In this document: positions 33,782 through 42,990 of the stretch, one piece after another | How the letters are laid out: each line of letters starts with the position of its first letter | Numbering within the stretch: position 1 is the first letter of the stretch | Assembly (NCBI GenBank): GCA_938034445.1 | Contig: CALHLD010000026.1 | Span: 64,562-128,561 of the forward strand | Direction of reading: 5' to 3' | Source of the DNA: an uncultured archaeon | Lineage (GTDB): Archaea; Thermoproteota; Nitrososphaeria; JACIWG01 | DNA: 64,000 nucleotides | The notes under the pieces: generated by a model | Told to the model about the DNA's origin: nothing | Database searches by the model: none | The model's input: only the letters and a program-made list of their open reading frames with translations | Position numbers and translations under genes: made by a program

Positions 33782-35500
33782 CTAGCTAGATATTTTGTAT
33801 AATGTTTCTTCTACTAAAATTATTGCTTCATCTAAAGTGTCTGAAATCCTATTTTTTTCACGTATCAATGTTGTTGTTAAAAATTTCTTATAATCTTCAT
33901 CAAGTTTTTCTAGTTCCAGAATTTTTGAGAGACCTGGTAGGTAGGGTTCGTCTACTGCATAATCTTGTTCATATCTTCCTTTAAATGTGAATAGAGTTGG
34001 ATTCAGAATTCTCGATAATCTCAAAAACATATTATTTAGTATACTCGATTTTTCTGAATTAATTGTCCCAGATAATTCTTCAACCTTCTCAAGAAGATTT
34101 TTAAGCCTTCTACTCTTATCTACAAGTACACTTAAATTCAGCACATTTTCTTTATCATATCCTTTTAACTCTGCAAGGGTGCTTGAATATAGTTCAGCGT
34201 TTTTGGAAAACTTGAATGGAAATATAATGCAATTTGCCAGTGCGAGTACTATTGCAAGATTTACTTGAGTATCTCTTACCAAAAATTCTGGGTCAACATA
34301 TTCTATTGTATCATATGGTGTATGCCACCACCACCCTCCTCCAGACCCTCCAACGTTAGCCCTTTTTTCTTCAGGAGCCATGCTATAGCAGTCTATTGAT
34401 GGGGCTCCAAGTCCCCAAAATGATTGGTCACCCCATCTTCCAGGCTTTAGTCTTTCAACCTTTAATCCAGTAAGTTTTTTGGCCAAATATTCTGCAAAAT
34501 CCATAGTCTCTGGCATAGACTCGAGAAAATATACCGTTGCATCCTTGCTTCCTGGAGAGTCAACGTTTATGTACGCTATACAATTTTTGTTCAAATCTTC
34601 CCATTCTCTGTCAACATAGTATGTTGAGCCAGCATACCTTCCTTGGGAGTGTCCAACCCACCATGCTATTCTAACACTCCTTCTTAGCCTCACTTTTTCC
34701 TTTGAAATTATTCTGGCTATTTCGAGACAGCAGGCGTTTCCTGTAGCATTGTCTGTAGCGCCATAGTACCATGAGTCAAGGTGTCCACCTATTAAAACAA
34801 ATTTTTCCTTTTCGATAGTGCCTTCTACTGCTGCCAAAGGCATCCTCAACTTACACCATTTTGTTTCTGTTTTTGTATAAAGTTTTATCAGAACCTTCTC
34901 TTTCACTAGAGTCTTCTTTAAATATTCGCCTTCACTTTTACCAATTGACGCTACATGTATTTTTGGTATTCTATGGTATGTTTTTATCGAAGGTGTACCC
35001 CATACTGTTGTGATTATCATTTCATGTGGAACTTCTTCATTACTTATGTTCACTATTCCTATTGCACCCATGTTTTGTGCAACCCATGCTTTTTCAGGGG
35101 AAGCATTACCATCTGTTAAAACAATCTTTCCCCCCACATCTACTGAATTGTAATCTTCTTTTTTCCCATTTTTAGCGTAAACAAGTTCTGAAATTATTCC
35201 CTCCTGAGGTGTTGATAGTGAGAATGGATGTGTTATCGCATTTAATGGTTTAAGCTCTGGGTGTATTACGTCAATTTTAGCATTTAATGGCCTACTTATT
35301 AACGCGTCGAACTCATATACTCTAGTATCCATACCATATTCTTTTAGCTTAGAAACTATATATTCCACTGCCCTATATTCTCCTTCAGTGCCTGAAATTC
35401 TTTGAAGACCACACAAGTGTTTAACATGTTCCATAAGATTTTCCTTTGAAACATGTTTAAGAATATTTAAATCAAAAGAATTTATGAGCTCATCATTCAA
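33782..35500 (-). CDS. M28 family metallopeptidase with PA domain
   Basis: Zinc aminopeptidase-like protein of 572 aa. A PA-type insertion (VDVGGKIVLTDGNASPEKAWVAQNMGAIGIVNIS) sits before the catalytic domain. Metal-site elements of M28 are visible: GGHLDSWYYGATDNATGNACCLEIARI (first His and bridging Asp), then NVDSPGSK and DQSFWGLGAPSID. It has no signal peptide, so it is cytoplasmic, unlike many secreted M28 enzymes. The gene's first codons overlap the end of the Asp/Glu racemase by 8 bp: one operon. Peptide or N-acyl amino acid hydrolysis is likely. Confidence 0.85.
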   Translation of the reverse strand: MNDELINSFDLNILKHVSKENLMEHVKHLCGLQRISGTEGEYRAVEYIVSKLKEYGMDTRVYEFDALISRPLNAKIDVIHPELKPLNAITHPFSLSTPQEGIISELVYAKNGKKEDYNSVDVGGKIVLTDGNASPEKAWVAQNMGAIGIVNISNEEVPHEMIITTVWGTPSIKTYHRIPKIHVASIGKSEGEYLKKTLVKEKVLIKLYTKTETKWCKLRMPLAAVEGTIEKEKFVLIGGHLDSWYYGATDNATGNACCLEIARIISKEKVRLRRSVRIAWWVGHSQGRYAGSTYYVDREWEDLNKNCIAYINVDSPGSKDATVYFLESMPETMDFAEYLAKKLTGLKVERLKPGRWGDQSFWGLGAPSIDCYSMAPEEKRANVGGSGGGWWWHTPYDTIEYVDPEFLVRDTQVNLAIVLALANCIIFPFKFSKNAELYSSTLAELKGYDKENVLNLSVLVDKSRRLKNLLEKVEELSGTINSEKSSILNNMFLRLSRILNPTLFTFKGRYEQDYAVDEPYLPGLSKILELEKLDEDYKKFLTTTLIREKNRISDTLDEAIILVEETLYKISS

Positions 35501-36236
35501 CCTTTAATTCACCCTTAAACACACTTTCAGCAAGTTTTCTATAATCTGCAATTGGATAAGAAAGTCTACTGTGTCCAACTTTAAAACAAGCCAACATTTC
35601 AGCAACTCTTAAACCAATTTTCGCAGGATTCAATACAGGTACTTTGACACGCTCTTTAACAAGCTCGTCGGCAAGAATAAAGGCTAAACTCATGCACCCT
35701 AAAATAACTACTTCAGCACCCTCTCCTACAGCCCTATCGCATGCTTCAATCAACTTTGTTTTTATTACACTTAAGTCCTTTCCTAAATCTAAAACTGGAA
35801 TATTCAAAGGCACTATAGACGCTAAACGCTCATCAAACCCATATTTTACTGTCAAAGCTCTGAACGTCGGAATATCCCTACTCAAGGGCACTATAAGACC
35901 ATACCTGTCACCTATCAAGAATGAGAAAGCTATAGAAGCTTCAGCCGGCCCAATAACAGGTATTTTAGAAAGCTCCCTTGCAGCCCTCAAACCTGGATCA
36001 CCAGCGCATCCTAAAACTACTGCATCATAATAGTCTTGCAATCTCACTAGAGCTTTCAAAACTTCTCCAGCAGCAATATCCTCCTCAACAGCAGATTCGA
36101 TTGAAATAGGTCCAGACTCTACAGTCCTAACTTCGACAACAGTGTTTGATGAAACAAATTTATTAGCAATCTTCTCTCTTCTAACTTGCTCTTCTTTTTC
36201 CATTAATCCTGGAACAAGGTAAAGTATTTTTATCAT
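35493..36236 (-). CDS. Asp/Glu/hydantoin racemase family protein
   Basis: Cofactor-independent racemase or maleate isomerase-type fold, 247 aa, with the two expected cysteines at C77 (GCAGDPG) and C181 (GCMSLAF). The family includes aspartate/glutamate racemase, hydantoin racemase and arylmalonate decarboxylase. Its stop region overlaps the M28 peptidase start, so a combined role in handling D-amino acids, hydantoins or N-carbamoyl derivatives followed by peptidase or amidase cleavage is plausible (inference). Confidence 0.85.
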   Translation of the reverse strand: MIKILYLVPGLMEKEEQVRREKIANKFVSSNTVVEVRTVESGPISIESAVEEDIAAGEVLKALVRLQDYYDAVVLGCAGDPGLRAARELSKIPVIGPAEASIAFSFLIGDRYGLIVPLSRDIPTFRALTVKYGFDERLASIVPLNIPVLDLGKDLSVIKTKLIEACDRAVGEGAEVVILGCMSLAFILADELVKERVKVPVLNPAKIGLRVAEMLACFKVGHSRLSYPIADYRKLAESVFKGELKVE

Positions 36237-36356
36237 AACCCTACCTCTTCCAATTTGAATATATCAATTTTTGAAACCTTATAAAATAACTCTTTATTTT
36301 TATCATAAAATTCTAATGTTTATAAGTGTCATGGTCCATGGTCCCATACGATATAT

Positions 36357-37412
36357 ATGGCTAACTGTATTGGAAGAGTCTCTTCAAACGAATTATATAA
36401 TTTCTGTGTGTCACTTTTTGAAAAAGCCGGTTTACCGAAAGAGGATGCCGAAATAGTTTCAGACCATCTTGTTATAGCAAACTTGAGGGGTGTAGACTCT
36501 CATGGTGCTTTTGTTAGGGTTCCACATTATCTCACGGCAATAAAGCAGGGTCTAATAAATCCTAGACCAAGTATAAAGGTTGTTAAGGAAACTTCAAGTG
36601 TATGCTTGATAGACGGCGATAACGGTTTTGGTCCGATGGTTGCAATGAAGGCTACAGAGTTGGCTATAAAGAAAGCGAAATCAAATGGTGTATGTGTTGT
36701 TGGTGTAAAAAACACTAGCCACGTGGGTATGCTTGCCAGATACACTTTAAAGGTTGTTGAAGAAAGGTTGATAGGATTTGCTGCAACAAATTCGCCTCCA
36801 ATAGTTGTTCCATGGGGTGGTGCTAAGCCTGTTTTTGGAACAAATCCTTTTACAATAGGTTTTCCAGTTGACGAAAAGACCTCTATTATAGTTGATATGG
36901 CCACAAGTACTGTTGCCGCTGGAAAAATTGCTGTGTATGCCTCAAAGGGTGAAAGGATTCCTCCAGACTGGGCTTTAGACAAGAATGGCAAGCCTACAAC
37001 AGACCCAAGAGCTTTTCTTGATGGTGGAATGCTATTGCCTTTCGGAGGATACAAAGGTTACAGCCTATGTTTGAGTGTAGAAATTTTGGCTGGAATACTT
37101 GTTGGCGCACCCTTCAGCTTCCATATTCCAAAGGGTTGGGCAACTCAAGGTGGCTTTATTGTCGAAGCCATTAATGTTGAACACTTTAGACCATATGATG
37201 AATATAAAAGGGATTTGCTCGAGCTAATTCAATTAATAAAGTCTGCACCTTTAGCTGAAGGTTTTAAAGAGATACTTTTACCTGGAGAACTTGAGCAAAG
37301 GGAACATTTAAAGAGATTGAATGAGGGTATACCAGTTTACGAGGATGTGTGGGAAAACATTAGAAAAGTAGCGGATGAATATGGTGTCCCATTACCAAAA
37401 CTGTATGAGTAG
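36357..37412 (+). CDS. Malate/L-lactate dehydrogenase (Ldh2) family
   Basis: NAD(P)-dependent 2-hydroxyacid dehydrogenase of the non-Rossmann Ldh2/YlbC family, 351 aa. RGVDSHG (44-50) and NTSHVGMLARY with catalytic H122 are intact, as are PWGGAKPVFGTNPFTIGFP and DMATSTVAAGKI. Members act on malate, lactate, ureidoglycolate, sulfolactate or 2,3-diketogulonate. It precedes an HpcH/HpaI aldolase gene by 52 bp in the same direction, so the two may share an operon that degrades a hydroxy or sugar acid. Confidence 0.9.
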   Translation: MANCIGRVSSNELYNFCVSLFEKAGLPKEDAEIVSDHLVIANLRGVDSHGAFVRVPHYLTAIKQGLINPRPSIKVVKETSSVCLIDGDNGFGPMVAMKATELAIKKAKSNGVCVVGVKNTSHVGMLARYTLKVVEERLIGFAATNSPPIVVPWGGAKPVFGTNPFTIGFPVDEKTSIIVDMATSTVAAGKIAVYASKGERIPPDWALDKNGKPTTDPRAFLDGGMLLPFGGYKGYSLCLSVEILAGILVGAPFSFHIPKGWATQGGFIVEAINVEHFRPYDEYKRDLLELIQLIKSAPLAEGFKEILLPGELEQREHLKRLNEGIPVYEDVWENIRKVADEYGVPLPKLYE

Positions 37413-37464
37413 CCTGTTTAGAAACTCTTAATAATTGATAAGAATACCAGTATACACGTGATGT

Positions 37465-38274
37465 ATGTTGATAAAAAATAAAATGAGAGAATTAATAAAG
37501 GAAGGAAAGCCTACAATCGGTACAAGAATTTTGACACCCTGGCCTGCTGTTGTGGAAATTATCGGTCAAACAGGAATGTTCGACTACTTCGAATTTCTCG
37601 GAGAATACGCGCCATGGACACTTTATGACCTAGAAAATATCGCACGCGCAACTGAATTATATGGTATGTCTTCTATGATAAAAATTGACGGTACACTGAG
37701 AAGTTATATTGCAGCAAAGGCTTTGCAGTCTGGAATACAGAACTTTCTTTTTGCAGACATAAGGACTGTTCAAGATGCTGAAGAAGCTGTGAAAGCTGTA
37801 AGATGTGAGCCTAAAGGTATGATGAGTATAGGCAACTTTAGGGTTGGAGGATATGTTTTCTCAAATTTTTCAGTAGCAGACTATAGGAAAGTATGCCAGG
37901 ATGCGGTAGTAGCTTTCATGATAGAGAAAAAGAGTGCAGTAGACCATTTAGAAGAAATACTTTCAGTAGAAGGTGTAGATATGGTGCAGTTTGGACCATG
38001 GGACTACGGGTTAAGTCTAGGCTTATCAGGTGAACCTGGAACAGCATGGGGTCTAAAAGATCCAAAGGTTAAAGAAGCTGAATTAAAGACAATAAAGACA
38101 GCATTAAAGATGGATAAAAGGCCTAGAGTTGAAATCGGCGACCCAAAAGAAATAGAAAAGTATGTGGAAATGGGTGTAAAAGATTTTAACCTAGCAACAG
38201 ACCTAAGAATTCTCTTCAATTTCTGGAAAGAAAAAGGAGAAGAACTGAGAAGACTTCTCTACAAAAACCTATAA
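37465..38274 (+). CDS. HpcH/HpaI family class II aldolase
   Basis: Metal-dependent aldolase, 269 aa, cleaving 2-keto-3-deoxy acids to pyruvate plus an aldehyde. The fold features are GTRILTPWPAVVEIIGQTGMFDYFEF, the metal-binding IEKKSAVDHLEEILSVEGVDMVQFGPWDYGLSLG and a C-terminal helical swap segment. Family examples are 5-keto-4-deoxy-glucarate aldolase (GarL), HpaI and RhmA. With the UxaA-type dehydratase and the beta-hydroxyacid dehydrogenase it could form a glucarate/galactarate-like pathway, though the genes are dispersed. Confidence 0.85.
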   Translation: MLIKNKMRELIKEGKPTIGTRILTPWPAVVEIIGQTGMFDYFEFLGEYAPWTLYDLENIARATELYGMSSMIKIDGTLRSYIAAKALQSGIQNFLFADIRTVQDAEEAVKAVRCEPKGMMSIGNFRVGGYVFSNFSVADYRKVCQDAVVAFMIEKKSAVDHLEEILSVEGVDMVQFGPWDYGLSLGLSGEPGTAWGLKDPKVKEAELKTIKTALKMDKRPRVEIGDPKEIEKYVEMGVKDFNLATDLRILFNFWKEKGEELRRLLYKNL

Positions 38275-38322
38275 ATTTTTGAAACGAAACATTTATCAAC
38301 AAGTAAACCAAGCAATAGAACT

Positions 38323-38580
38323 ATGTCAGAAGAAAAAATAGAAGTGGGCAAAGTAACCCACTTCTATCCAAAAATTAGTGTAGCAGTAGTTGCTCTAACA
38401 GCACCACTGCAAGTTGGAGACAAAATAATTATACAAGGAAAAACTACTCGCATAGAGCAGACTGTGGGATCAATGCAGATTGAAAAAGTAAATATTCAAA
38501 AAGCAGATGCTGGACAATCAATAGGTCTAAAAGTGAACGGTAGAGTAAAAGAAGGAGACATCGTCTATAAGATAAGATGA
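38323..38580 (+). CDS. EF-Tu domain 2-like beta-barrel protein
   Basis: 85-aa protein resembling domain 2 of translation GTPases (VGKVTHFYPKISVAVVAL, LQVGDKIIIQGKTTRIEQTVGSMQI and GLKVNGRVKEGDIVYKIR). Archaea and U32-peptidase-associated proteins often carry such stand-alone barrels, annotated as translation elongation factor-like. Precise function is unknown. It begins 48 bp after the aldolase. Confidence 0.8.
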   Translation: MSEEKIEVGKVTHFYPKISVAVVALTAPLQVGDKIIIQGKTTRIEQTVGSMQIEKVNIQKADAGQSIGLKVNGRVKEGDIVYKIR

Positions 38581-38621
38581 TGATTCTATCAAAACAGAAT
38601 ATTAGATGATACCCCCCACCT

Positions 38622-38653
38622 ATATCGGTCATTGACCGGCAATGTCCGGAATA
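38622..38653 (+). repeat. First copy of 32-bp repeat upstream of the AlbA-type regulator
   Basis: A 32-bp sequence identical to 38676-38707, 54 bp apart. It contains the perfect palindrome CGGTCATTGACCG and the following CCGGCAATGTCCGG. The first copy lies upstream of the TATA-like stretch (ATTTATAATATACATATC) and the second overlaps the start codon of the next gene. It is a probable operator pair. Confidence 0.6.
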
Positions 38654-38675
38654 TTTATAATATACATATCTTATA

Positions 38676-38707
38676 ATATCGGTCATTGACCGGCAATGTC
38701 CGGAATA
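38676..38707 (+). repeat. Second copy of 32-bp repeat covering the start codon
   Basis: Exact duplicate of 38622-38653. The ATG at 38696 of the AlbA-type regulator lies inside this copy, so the first four residues (MSGI) are encoded by the repeat. The first copy therefore also contains an ATG-TCC-GGA-ATA start that runs into stop codons. Binding here would block both transcription and translation starts. Confidence 0.6.
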
Positions 38708-40021
38708 GATGAACTAATTCGGGAAGGAGAAAGTGAGAAAATAGAATTTAAAAAAAGCTTAGCTGAAAAAGATGAAATACTAAAATCTATAGTTGCGTTC
38801 ACAAATTCTAGTGGAGGCACCATATTGGTTGGAGTAAATGATGATGGAAAGATAATTGGTATAGATTTGAAAAAGGGTGAGCTGGAGGATTTAGAAAATC
38901 TAATAAATCAGCTGATAGAACCTAAAATATATCCCGAAATCCAAATTCTTCCCTACAAAGGTAGTCTCCTGCTCAAAATTGTCGTTCATGAAGGTTTTAA
39001 TAAGCCATACTTCTATAAGGGTTCATGCTATGTTAGAAAAGGAAATGCTACTAGAAGACTTGATAGGGACGGTATACTTGAACTGCTTTCACGTAAAGTA
39101 ACATTTGATTCTCTCCTTTTTGAAGGAGAACATAGGATAGATAATGAATTGATTGAAGATTTTATAAAAAAGGCAAAAGAAAGGAGGAATATGAAAATTG
39201 AAATGATAGATCACGAGTCTGCTCTTAAAAGGTTAAAGTTGGTTGAAAGGGGTAAGGTTAGAAATGGTGCATTATTGGTATTTTCAATGGAATGCTCTAG
39301 CTATTTTCCCCAGGCTGTCATAAAAATCGGCGCTTTTGAAGAAGATAAAGTTATAGATGAAATGCTTATTGAAGGCCCTATACAATATCAAGTTGAGGAA
39401 GCAATGAATTTTATCAAAAGACATATTAGGAAAGGGTATGAAATAAAAGGTCTTGAGAGAGTTGAAGTTTGGGAATACCCCCTTGAATCGATAAGAGAAG
39501 CTCTAGTTAATGCCGTGTTGCATAGAGATTATTTTTCAAACGCTCCTATAACAGTTAAGGTTGGAGATTTTGGAATCATTGTAGAAAATCCAGGCGAGCT
39601 TCCACCCCCACTTGAAGTTCAAGACCTAGCAAGGGATCATCCCTCCATTCCACGTAATCCGTTAATATCAAGAGTATTTTATTATATGGGCTACTTTGAA
39701 GAATGGGGTTCAGGTACTCTTAGGATGATAAAGCTTCTAAAAAATATGGGTCTTCCTGAACCAGAATTTTCTCAGAAAAAAGGTTTTTTCAGGGTGTGGA
39801 TAAAAAGTTTAAGGGTTTTAGAAAAAGACTTAAGTGAGAGCGAGAGAAAAATTCTGGACTTTATTAGGGCAAGAAGGACTGTTACCAGAAGAGATTGTGA
39901 ACTTTTATTGAACCTTTCAGAGCGGAGTATAAGAAGGCTTTTAGGTAAGCTTGAAAAACTTGGGCTTATAAAGAAGGTTGGGAAAGGTAAACAAATTAAA
40001 TACACGATAGCGTCCCTTTAG
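38696..40021 (+). CDS. AlbA/Schlafen-type ATP-binding regulator with winged helix
   Basis: 441-aa protein with an N-terminal AlbA_2/Schlafen-like domain (GESEKIEFKKSL, AFTNSSGGTILVGVNDDGKIIG, CYVRKGNATRRLD), a GHKL-like HATPase_c_4 segment (IREALVNAVLHRDYF, IIVENPGELPPP, GYFEEWGSGTLRMIK) and a C-terminal winged helix (RRTVTRRDCELLLNLSERSIRRLLGKLEKLGLIKKVG). Such proteins are putative transcriptional regulators and frequently accompany accessory genes. The start codon lies within the second 32-bp repeat, suggesting autoregulation. Confidence 0.85.
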   Translation: MSGIDELIREGESEKIEFKKSLAEKDEILKSIVAFTNSSGGTILVGVNDDGKIIGIDLKKGELEDLENLINQLIEPKIYPEIQILPYKGSLLLKIVVHEGFNKPYFYKGSCYVRKGNATRRLDRDGILELLSRKVTFDSLLFEGEHRIDNELIEDFIKKAKERRNMKIEMIDHESALKRLKLVERGKVRNGALLVFSMECSSYFPQAVIKIGAFEEDKVIDEMLIEGPIQYQVEEAMNFIKRHIRKGYEIKGLERVEVWEYPLESIREALVNAVLHRDYFSNAPITVKVGDFGIIVENPGELPPPLEVQDLARDHPSIPRNPLISRVFYYMGYFEEWGSGTLRMIKLLKNMGLPEPEFSQKKGFFRVWIKSLRVLEKDLSESERKILDFIRARRTVTRRDCELLLNLSERSIRRLLGKLEKLGLIKKVGKGKQIKYTIASL

Positions 40022-40096
40022 TAGTTTAAAAAAGGCGTGTTAAAAAATCAAAAATATTATATTTATAAGAAATGTACAACATGTTGGTGGAATGGT

Positions 40097-40360
40097 TTGG
40101 TAAATGCGATTGTTTTAATAAATGTGGAAGTAGGCTATGAAGGAGAAGTTTTGAAGGCTATTAGAAAAGTTGATGGTGTAAAAGAGGCTTTAGCCGTTTA
40201 CGGAAACTATGACATAGTTGCAAAGGTTGAAGCGGAAAGTATAGAGAAGCTTAATAACATAATTACTGGGAAGATAAGAAAGATGGATAATGTGAAATCA
40301 ACACAGACTATGATTGTTATAGATGAAAGGAGTCTTGGGCTAGAATGGATTAGAACATAG
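40097..40360 (+). CDS. Lrp/AsnC-type RAM domain protein without DNA-binding domain
   Basis: Stand-alone ligand-binding RAM domain of the Lrp/AsnC family (AIVLINVEVGYEGEVLKAIRKVDGVKEALAVYGNYDIVAKVEAES). It lacks the helix-turn-helix, so it probably heteromerises with Lrp-type regulators or binds amino acids on its own. The frame is open to 40037, but a TATA box near 40050-40060 lies within that part, so the TTG at 40097 is preferred (about 88 aa). Confidence 0.8.
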   Translation: MVNAIVLINVEVGYEGEVLKAIRKVDGVKEALAVYGNYDIVAKVEAESIEKLNNIITGKIRKMDNVKSTQTMIVIDERSLGLEWIRT

Positions 40361-40416
40361 CATATTCTTTCCATATCCTACTACATTTTAATAACATGTT
40401 TCTTTGAAAGTATGAT

Positions 40417-41049
40417 GTGAGTAATATGTTTGAAGTACCGATCTTGTTAAAAATTATTGGTGTTAGTGCTTCCGGTGCATTGGCTCCAGGTCCATTAACT
40501 GCATCATCGGTTGCTGTGGGTGTAAGAGAAGGTTGGAAGGGTGGTTTAAATATTGCTTTTGGCCATATGATTATAGAGTTTCCACTTGTTTTAGCTATCG
40601 CCTTTGGTTTGGGCTCATTTTTTCAAATTAACTTTGTTAAGCTTTTATTAGGTTCTGTTGGAGGTGTTTTTCTGCTATTTTTTAGCTTTCTAACTTTAAA
40701 AGATGCTTTACATGTTAAAGAGCTTAACCCTTCTAAAACTTCTCATAAATATAATTCATCTATATTGGTCGGTGTTGCTTTAACAGCTTTTAACCCCTAT
40801 TTTATTGCTTGGTGGATTAGTGTTGGTACTGCGCTCTTGCTTGAATCTATATCGGTTATTACATTACCTGCTATAATATTATTTTACTTTGCACATGTTT
40901 GGTTGGACTATTTCTGGCTGATTTTAATGTCTAAAGTTGGTTCATTTTCTAAATTAAATTTAAGAGTCTATAAAATTATTTTAACCGCTCTCGCAATAAT
41001 GATCCTCTATTTTGGAATAGAATTACTTTACAAAATTCTTTTAGGATAA
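40417..41049 (+). CDS. LysE/RhtB family exporter
   Basis: Membrane protein of 210 aa with about six helices. The family signature ASGALAPGPLTASSVAVGVREGWKGGL (about 16-42) and the second half NPYFIAWWISVG are typical of LysE-type amino-acid and metabolite exporters. Start GTG at 40417 or ATG at 40426. It lies after the RAM protein, which may sense the exported amino acid (inference). Confidence 0.85.
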   Translation: MSNMFEVPILLKIIGVSASGALAPGPLTASSVAVGVREGWKGGLNIAFGHMIIEFPLVLAIAFGLGSFFQINFVKLLLGSVGGVFLLFFSFLTLKDALHVKELNPSKTSHKYNSSILVGVALTAFNPYFIAWWISVGTALLLESISVITLPAIILFYFAHVWLDYFWLILMSKVGSFSKLNLRVYKIILTALAIMILYFGIELLYKILLG

Positions 41050-41107
41050 AATTTGAAACTTTTTAGGGAAAGTTTATATTCTATTATATGTTAACGTTTT
41101 CTGATAT

Positions 41108-41587
41108 ATGGTTAAACCAATTGCTTGGTGTTCTGCAAGCAGTTGGTCTTGTATAAGATGTGGTAAATGTTGTATGCTTCAAGTTCCTGTTAAAATTGGG
41201 GAAGCGCTTTTTCTACAAAAAAGTTTCGGTTCTGGTGTATTAGAATATTTTAACAAAGGCTTCCATATTAGGAAAAGTGTAAACAAATATTGTGTGTTTT
41301 TGAAATGGGTTAAGGGTAAAGCTTTTTGTACAATATACTCTTATAGGCCTAGAGCTTGTGCATTGTACCCATTCTACATTTATAAGAAACCGTTACATGG
41401 AGAAGAAAAGATGGCAAAATTTACCTTCTTTGATGAAGACTACTATGTTTATATTGATGCTGAATGTTCTGGAGTGAACAGAGGCTACCTACCTCTAAGT
41501 AAAAATGTTATAGATGCAATATTACTTTGGCTTGGAAAAGATATTATAAAGGTATCTTCCCACTATAAATGTTTAAAGAAAGATTAA
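41108..41587 (+). CDS. YkgJ-type cysteine cluster protein
   Basis: Zinc- or Fe-S-binding protein of the YkgJ family, 159 aa: CIRCGKCC near residue 17-24, then YCVFLKW, CTIYSYRPRACALYPF and a late ECSGVNRG. These cysteines match the CxxCGxCC...C...RPxxCxxYPF pattern of the family. The family's role is unknown; a metal or iron-sulfur ligand role is inferred. Confidence 0.85.
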   Translation: MVKPIAWCSASSWSCIRCGKCCMLQVPVKIGEALFLQKSFGSGVLEYFNKGFHIRKSVNKYCVFLKWVKGKAFCTIYSYRPRACALYPFYIYKKPLHGEEKMAKFTFFDEDYYVYIDAECSGVNRGYLPLSKNVIDAILLWLGKDIIKVSSHYKCLKKD

Positions 41588-41613
41588 AAAGTTTACAATT
41601 ATAGTCCTAAAAG

Positions 41614-42990
41614 ATGGAAGGGATACAATATTTTTTTAATCCTCAAACTGTTGCAGTAATAGGCGCCTCCTCAAAGCCTGGCAAGATTGGCCACGAATGT
41701 TTCAAAAGTATGGTTAGGGGAAATTTTAAGGGGAAAGTTTACCCAATAAACCCCTCTGTTCCAGAGGTTTTAGGTGTAAAAGCTTACCCAAGCATAGGAG
41801 ATGTTCCAGAAAATATAGACCTAGTGATTTACGCTCTTCCAGCAAAAGATTCAATTGAAATATTTAATCAGTTTAAGAAGAAATCGGTAAAGGCTGTTAT
41901 AATAATTTCTGGAGGTTTTAGAGAGTTTTCAGTAAATGGGGTTATGCTTGAAGAAGAGGTTTTGAAGATCGCTAGAAGGGACGGTTTTAGGGTCATTGGC
42001 CCTAACTGTGTAGGTGTATACGATAACTTTTCTGGTGTAGATAGTCTCTTCCAGCCTTATGAAAGGCTTCCTAGGCCTAGAAAAGGTGACATTTCAGTGG
42101 TTTCCCAAAGTGGAACTTTTGCTGTCACTTTTATAGATTGGGCTTCCGAAGAAAATGTAGGAATAAACAAGGTTGTAAGTGTTGGAAATAGGGCTGACGT
42201 AGACGAGGCGGAGTTAATAGAATTTTTGGACAGTGACCCCAACACGAAGGTTATAGCATTGTATATTGAAAGTTTCACTGATGGTAGAAAACTTGTTAAG
42301 TCCATTAAAGACTGTAGTAAACCTGTTATAGTATTATTGGCAAGTAAATCCTCATATGGTGCAAATGTAGCAAGATCCCATACCGGAAGAATGGCGTCCA
42401 ACTACATCATTGCAAAAAATGTTATAGAGTCTGCGGATGCCATTATAACAGATGACTTACAACAATTCTATGATATAACCAAATCTGTTTCACTCTCTAA
42501 AGGGTTTATGGGAAAAAATATTGTAATGGTAACTAACGGTGCTGGACCTTGTGTTATTGCTGCAGACCTCATACAAGAGTATAAGTTAAACTTAATAGAA
42601 CCTTCTAATACACTTAAGAATACGCTCCGAGAACATCTTCCATCTTATGCGATTTTAAACAATCCAATAGACTTGACTGGAAGCGCTACCTCAAAAGATT
42701 TCTTAAATGCAATAAGAGTTTGTGACAATTCAGAGGAAGTTGACATCATATTACTTTCCATTGTATTCCAGGATGTTCCATTGGAAGATGATTTTGTGAA
42801 TCAACTTGCAGAAAATAAGCCTAAAAAACCAACATTTGTTTTCGCTGCAGGAGGGCAGTATACTCGAGAAAAATTTAAAATTTTGCATAGGGCAAAGATC
42901 CCTGCATTCCAAAACGTGGGGAACCTTGTTAAATCCATATCTTCGATAATCGAGTTAACTGGAAAAGGTAAGCTTGCTTCCACATGTTAG
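41614..42990 (+). CDS. acdA: Acyl-CoA synthetase (ADP-forming), alpha subunit
   Basis: Alpha subunit of the ADP-forming acetate/acyl-CoA ligase, 458 aa, which makes ATP from acyl-CoA during peptide and sugar fermentation. Present are the CoA-binding GASSKPGKIGHE (N-terminal Rossmann), GPNCVGVYD, SQSGTFAVTFIDWA, and the phospho-histidine segment SHTGRMAS. The ATP-grasp beta subunit is not adjacent; it must be elsewhere or the protein uses another partner. Could also be a related acyltransferase-type CoA ligase. Confidence 0.87.
   Translation: MEGIQYFFNPQTVAVIGASSKPGKIGHECFKSMVRGNFKGKVYPINPSVPEVLGVKAYPSIGDVPENIDLVIYALPAKDSIEIFNQFKKKSVKAVIIISGGFREFSVNGVMLEEEVLKIARRDGFRVIGPNCVGVYDNFSGVDSLFQPYERLPRPRKGDISVVSQSGTFAVTFIDWASEENVGINKVVSVGNRADVDEAELIEFLDSDPNTKVIALYIESFTDGRKLVKSIKDCSKPVIVLLASKSSYGANVARSHTGRMASNYIIAKNVIESADAIITDDLQQFYDITKSVSLSKGFMGKNIVMVTNGAGPCVIAADLIQEYKLNLIEPSNTLKNTLREHLPSYAILNNPIDLTGSATSKDFLNAIRVCDNSEEVDIILLSIVFQDVPLEDDFVNQLAENKPKKPTFVFAAGGQYTREKFKILHRAKIPAFQNVGNLVKSISSIIELTGKGKLASTC

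Noticed and set aside
38622-38707. The duplicated 32-bp unit as a mini CRISPR array
   Set aside because: Only two copies, internally palindromic, overlapping a start codon, and no cas genes in the window.
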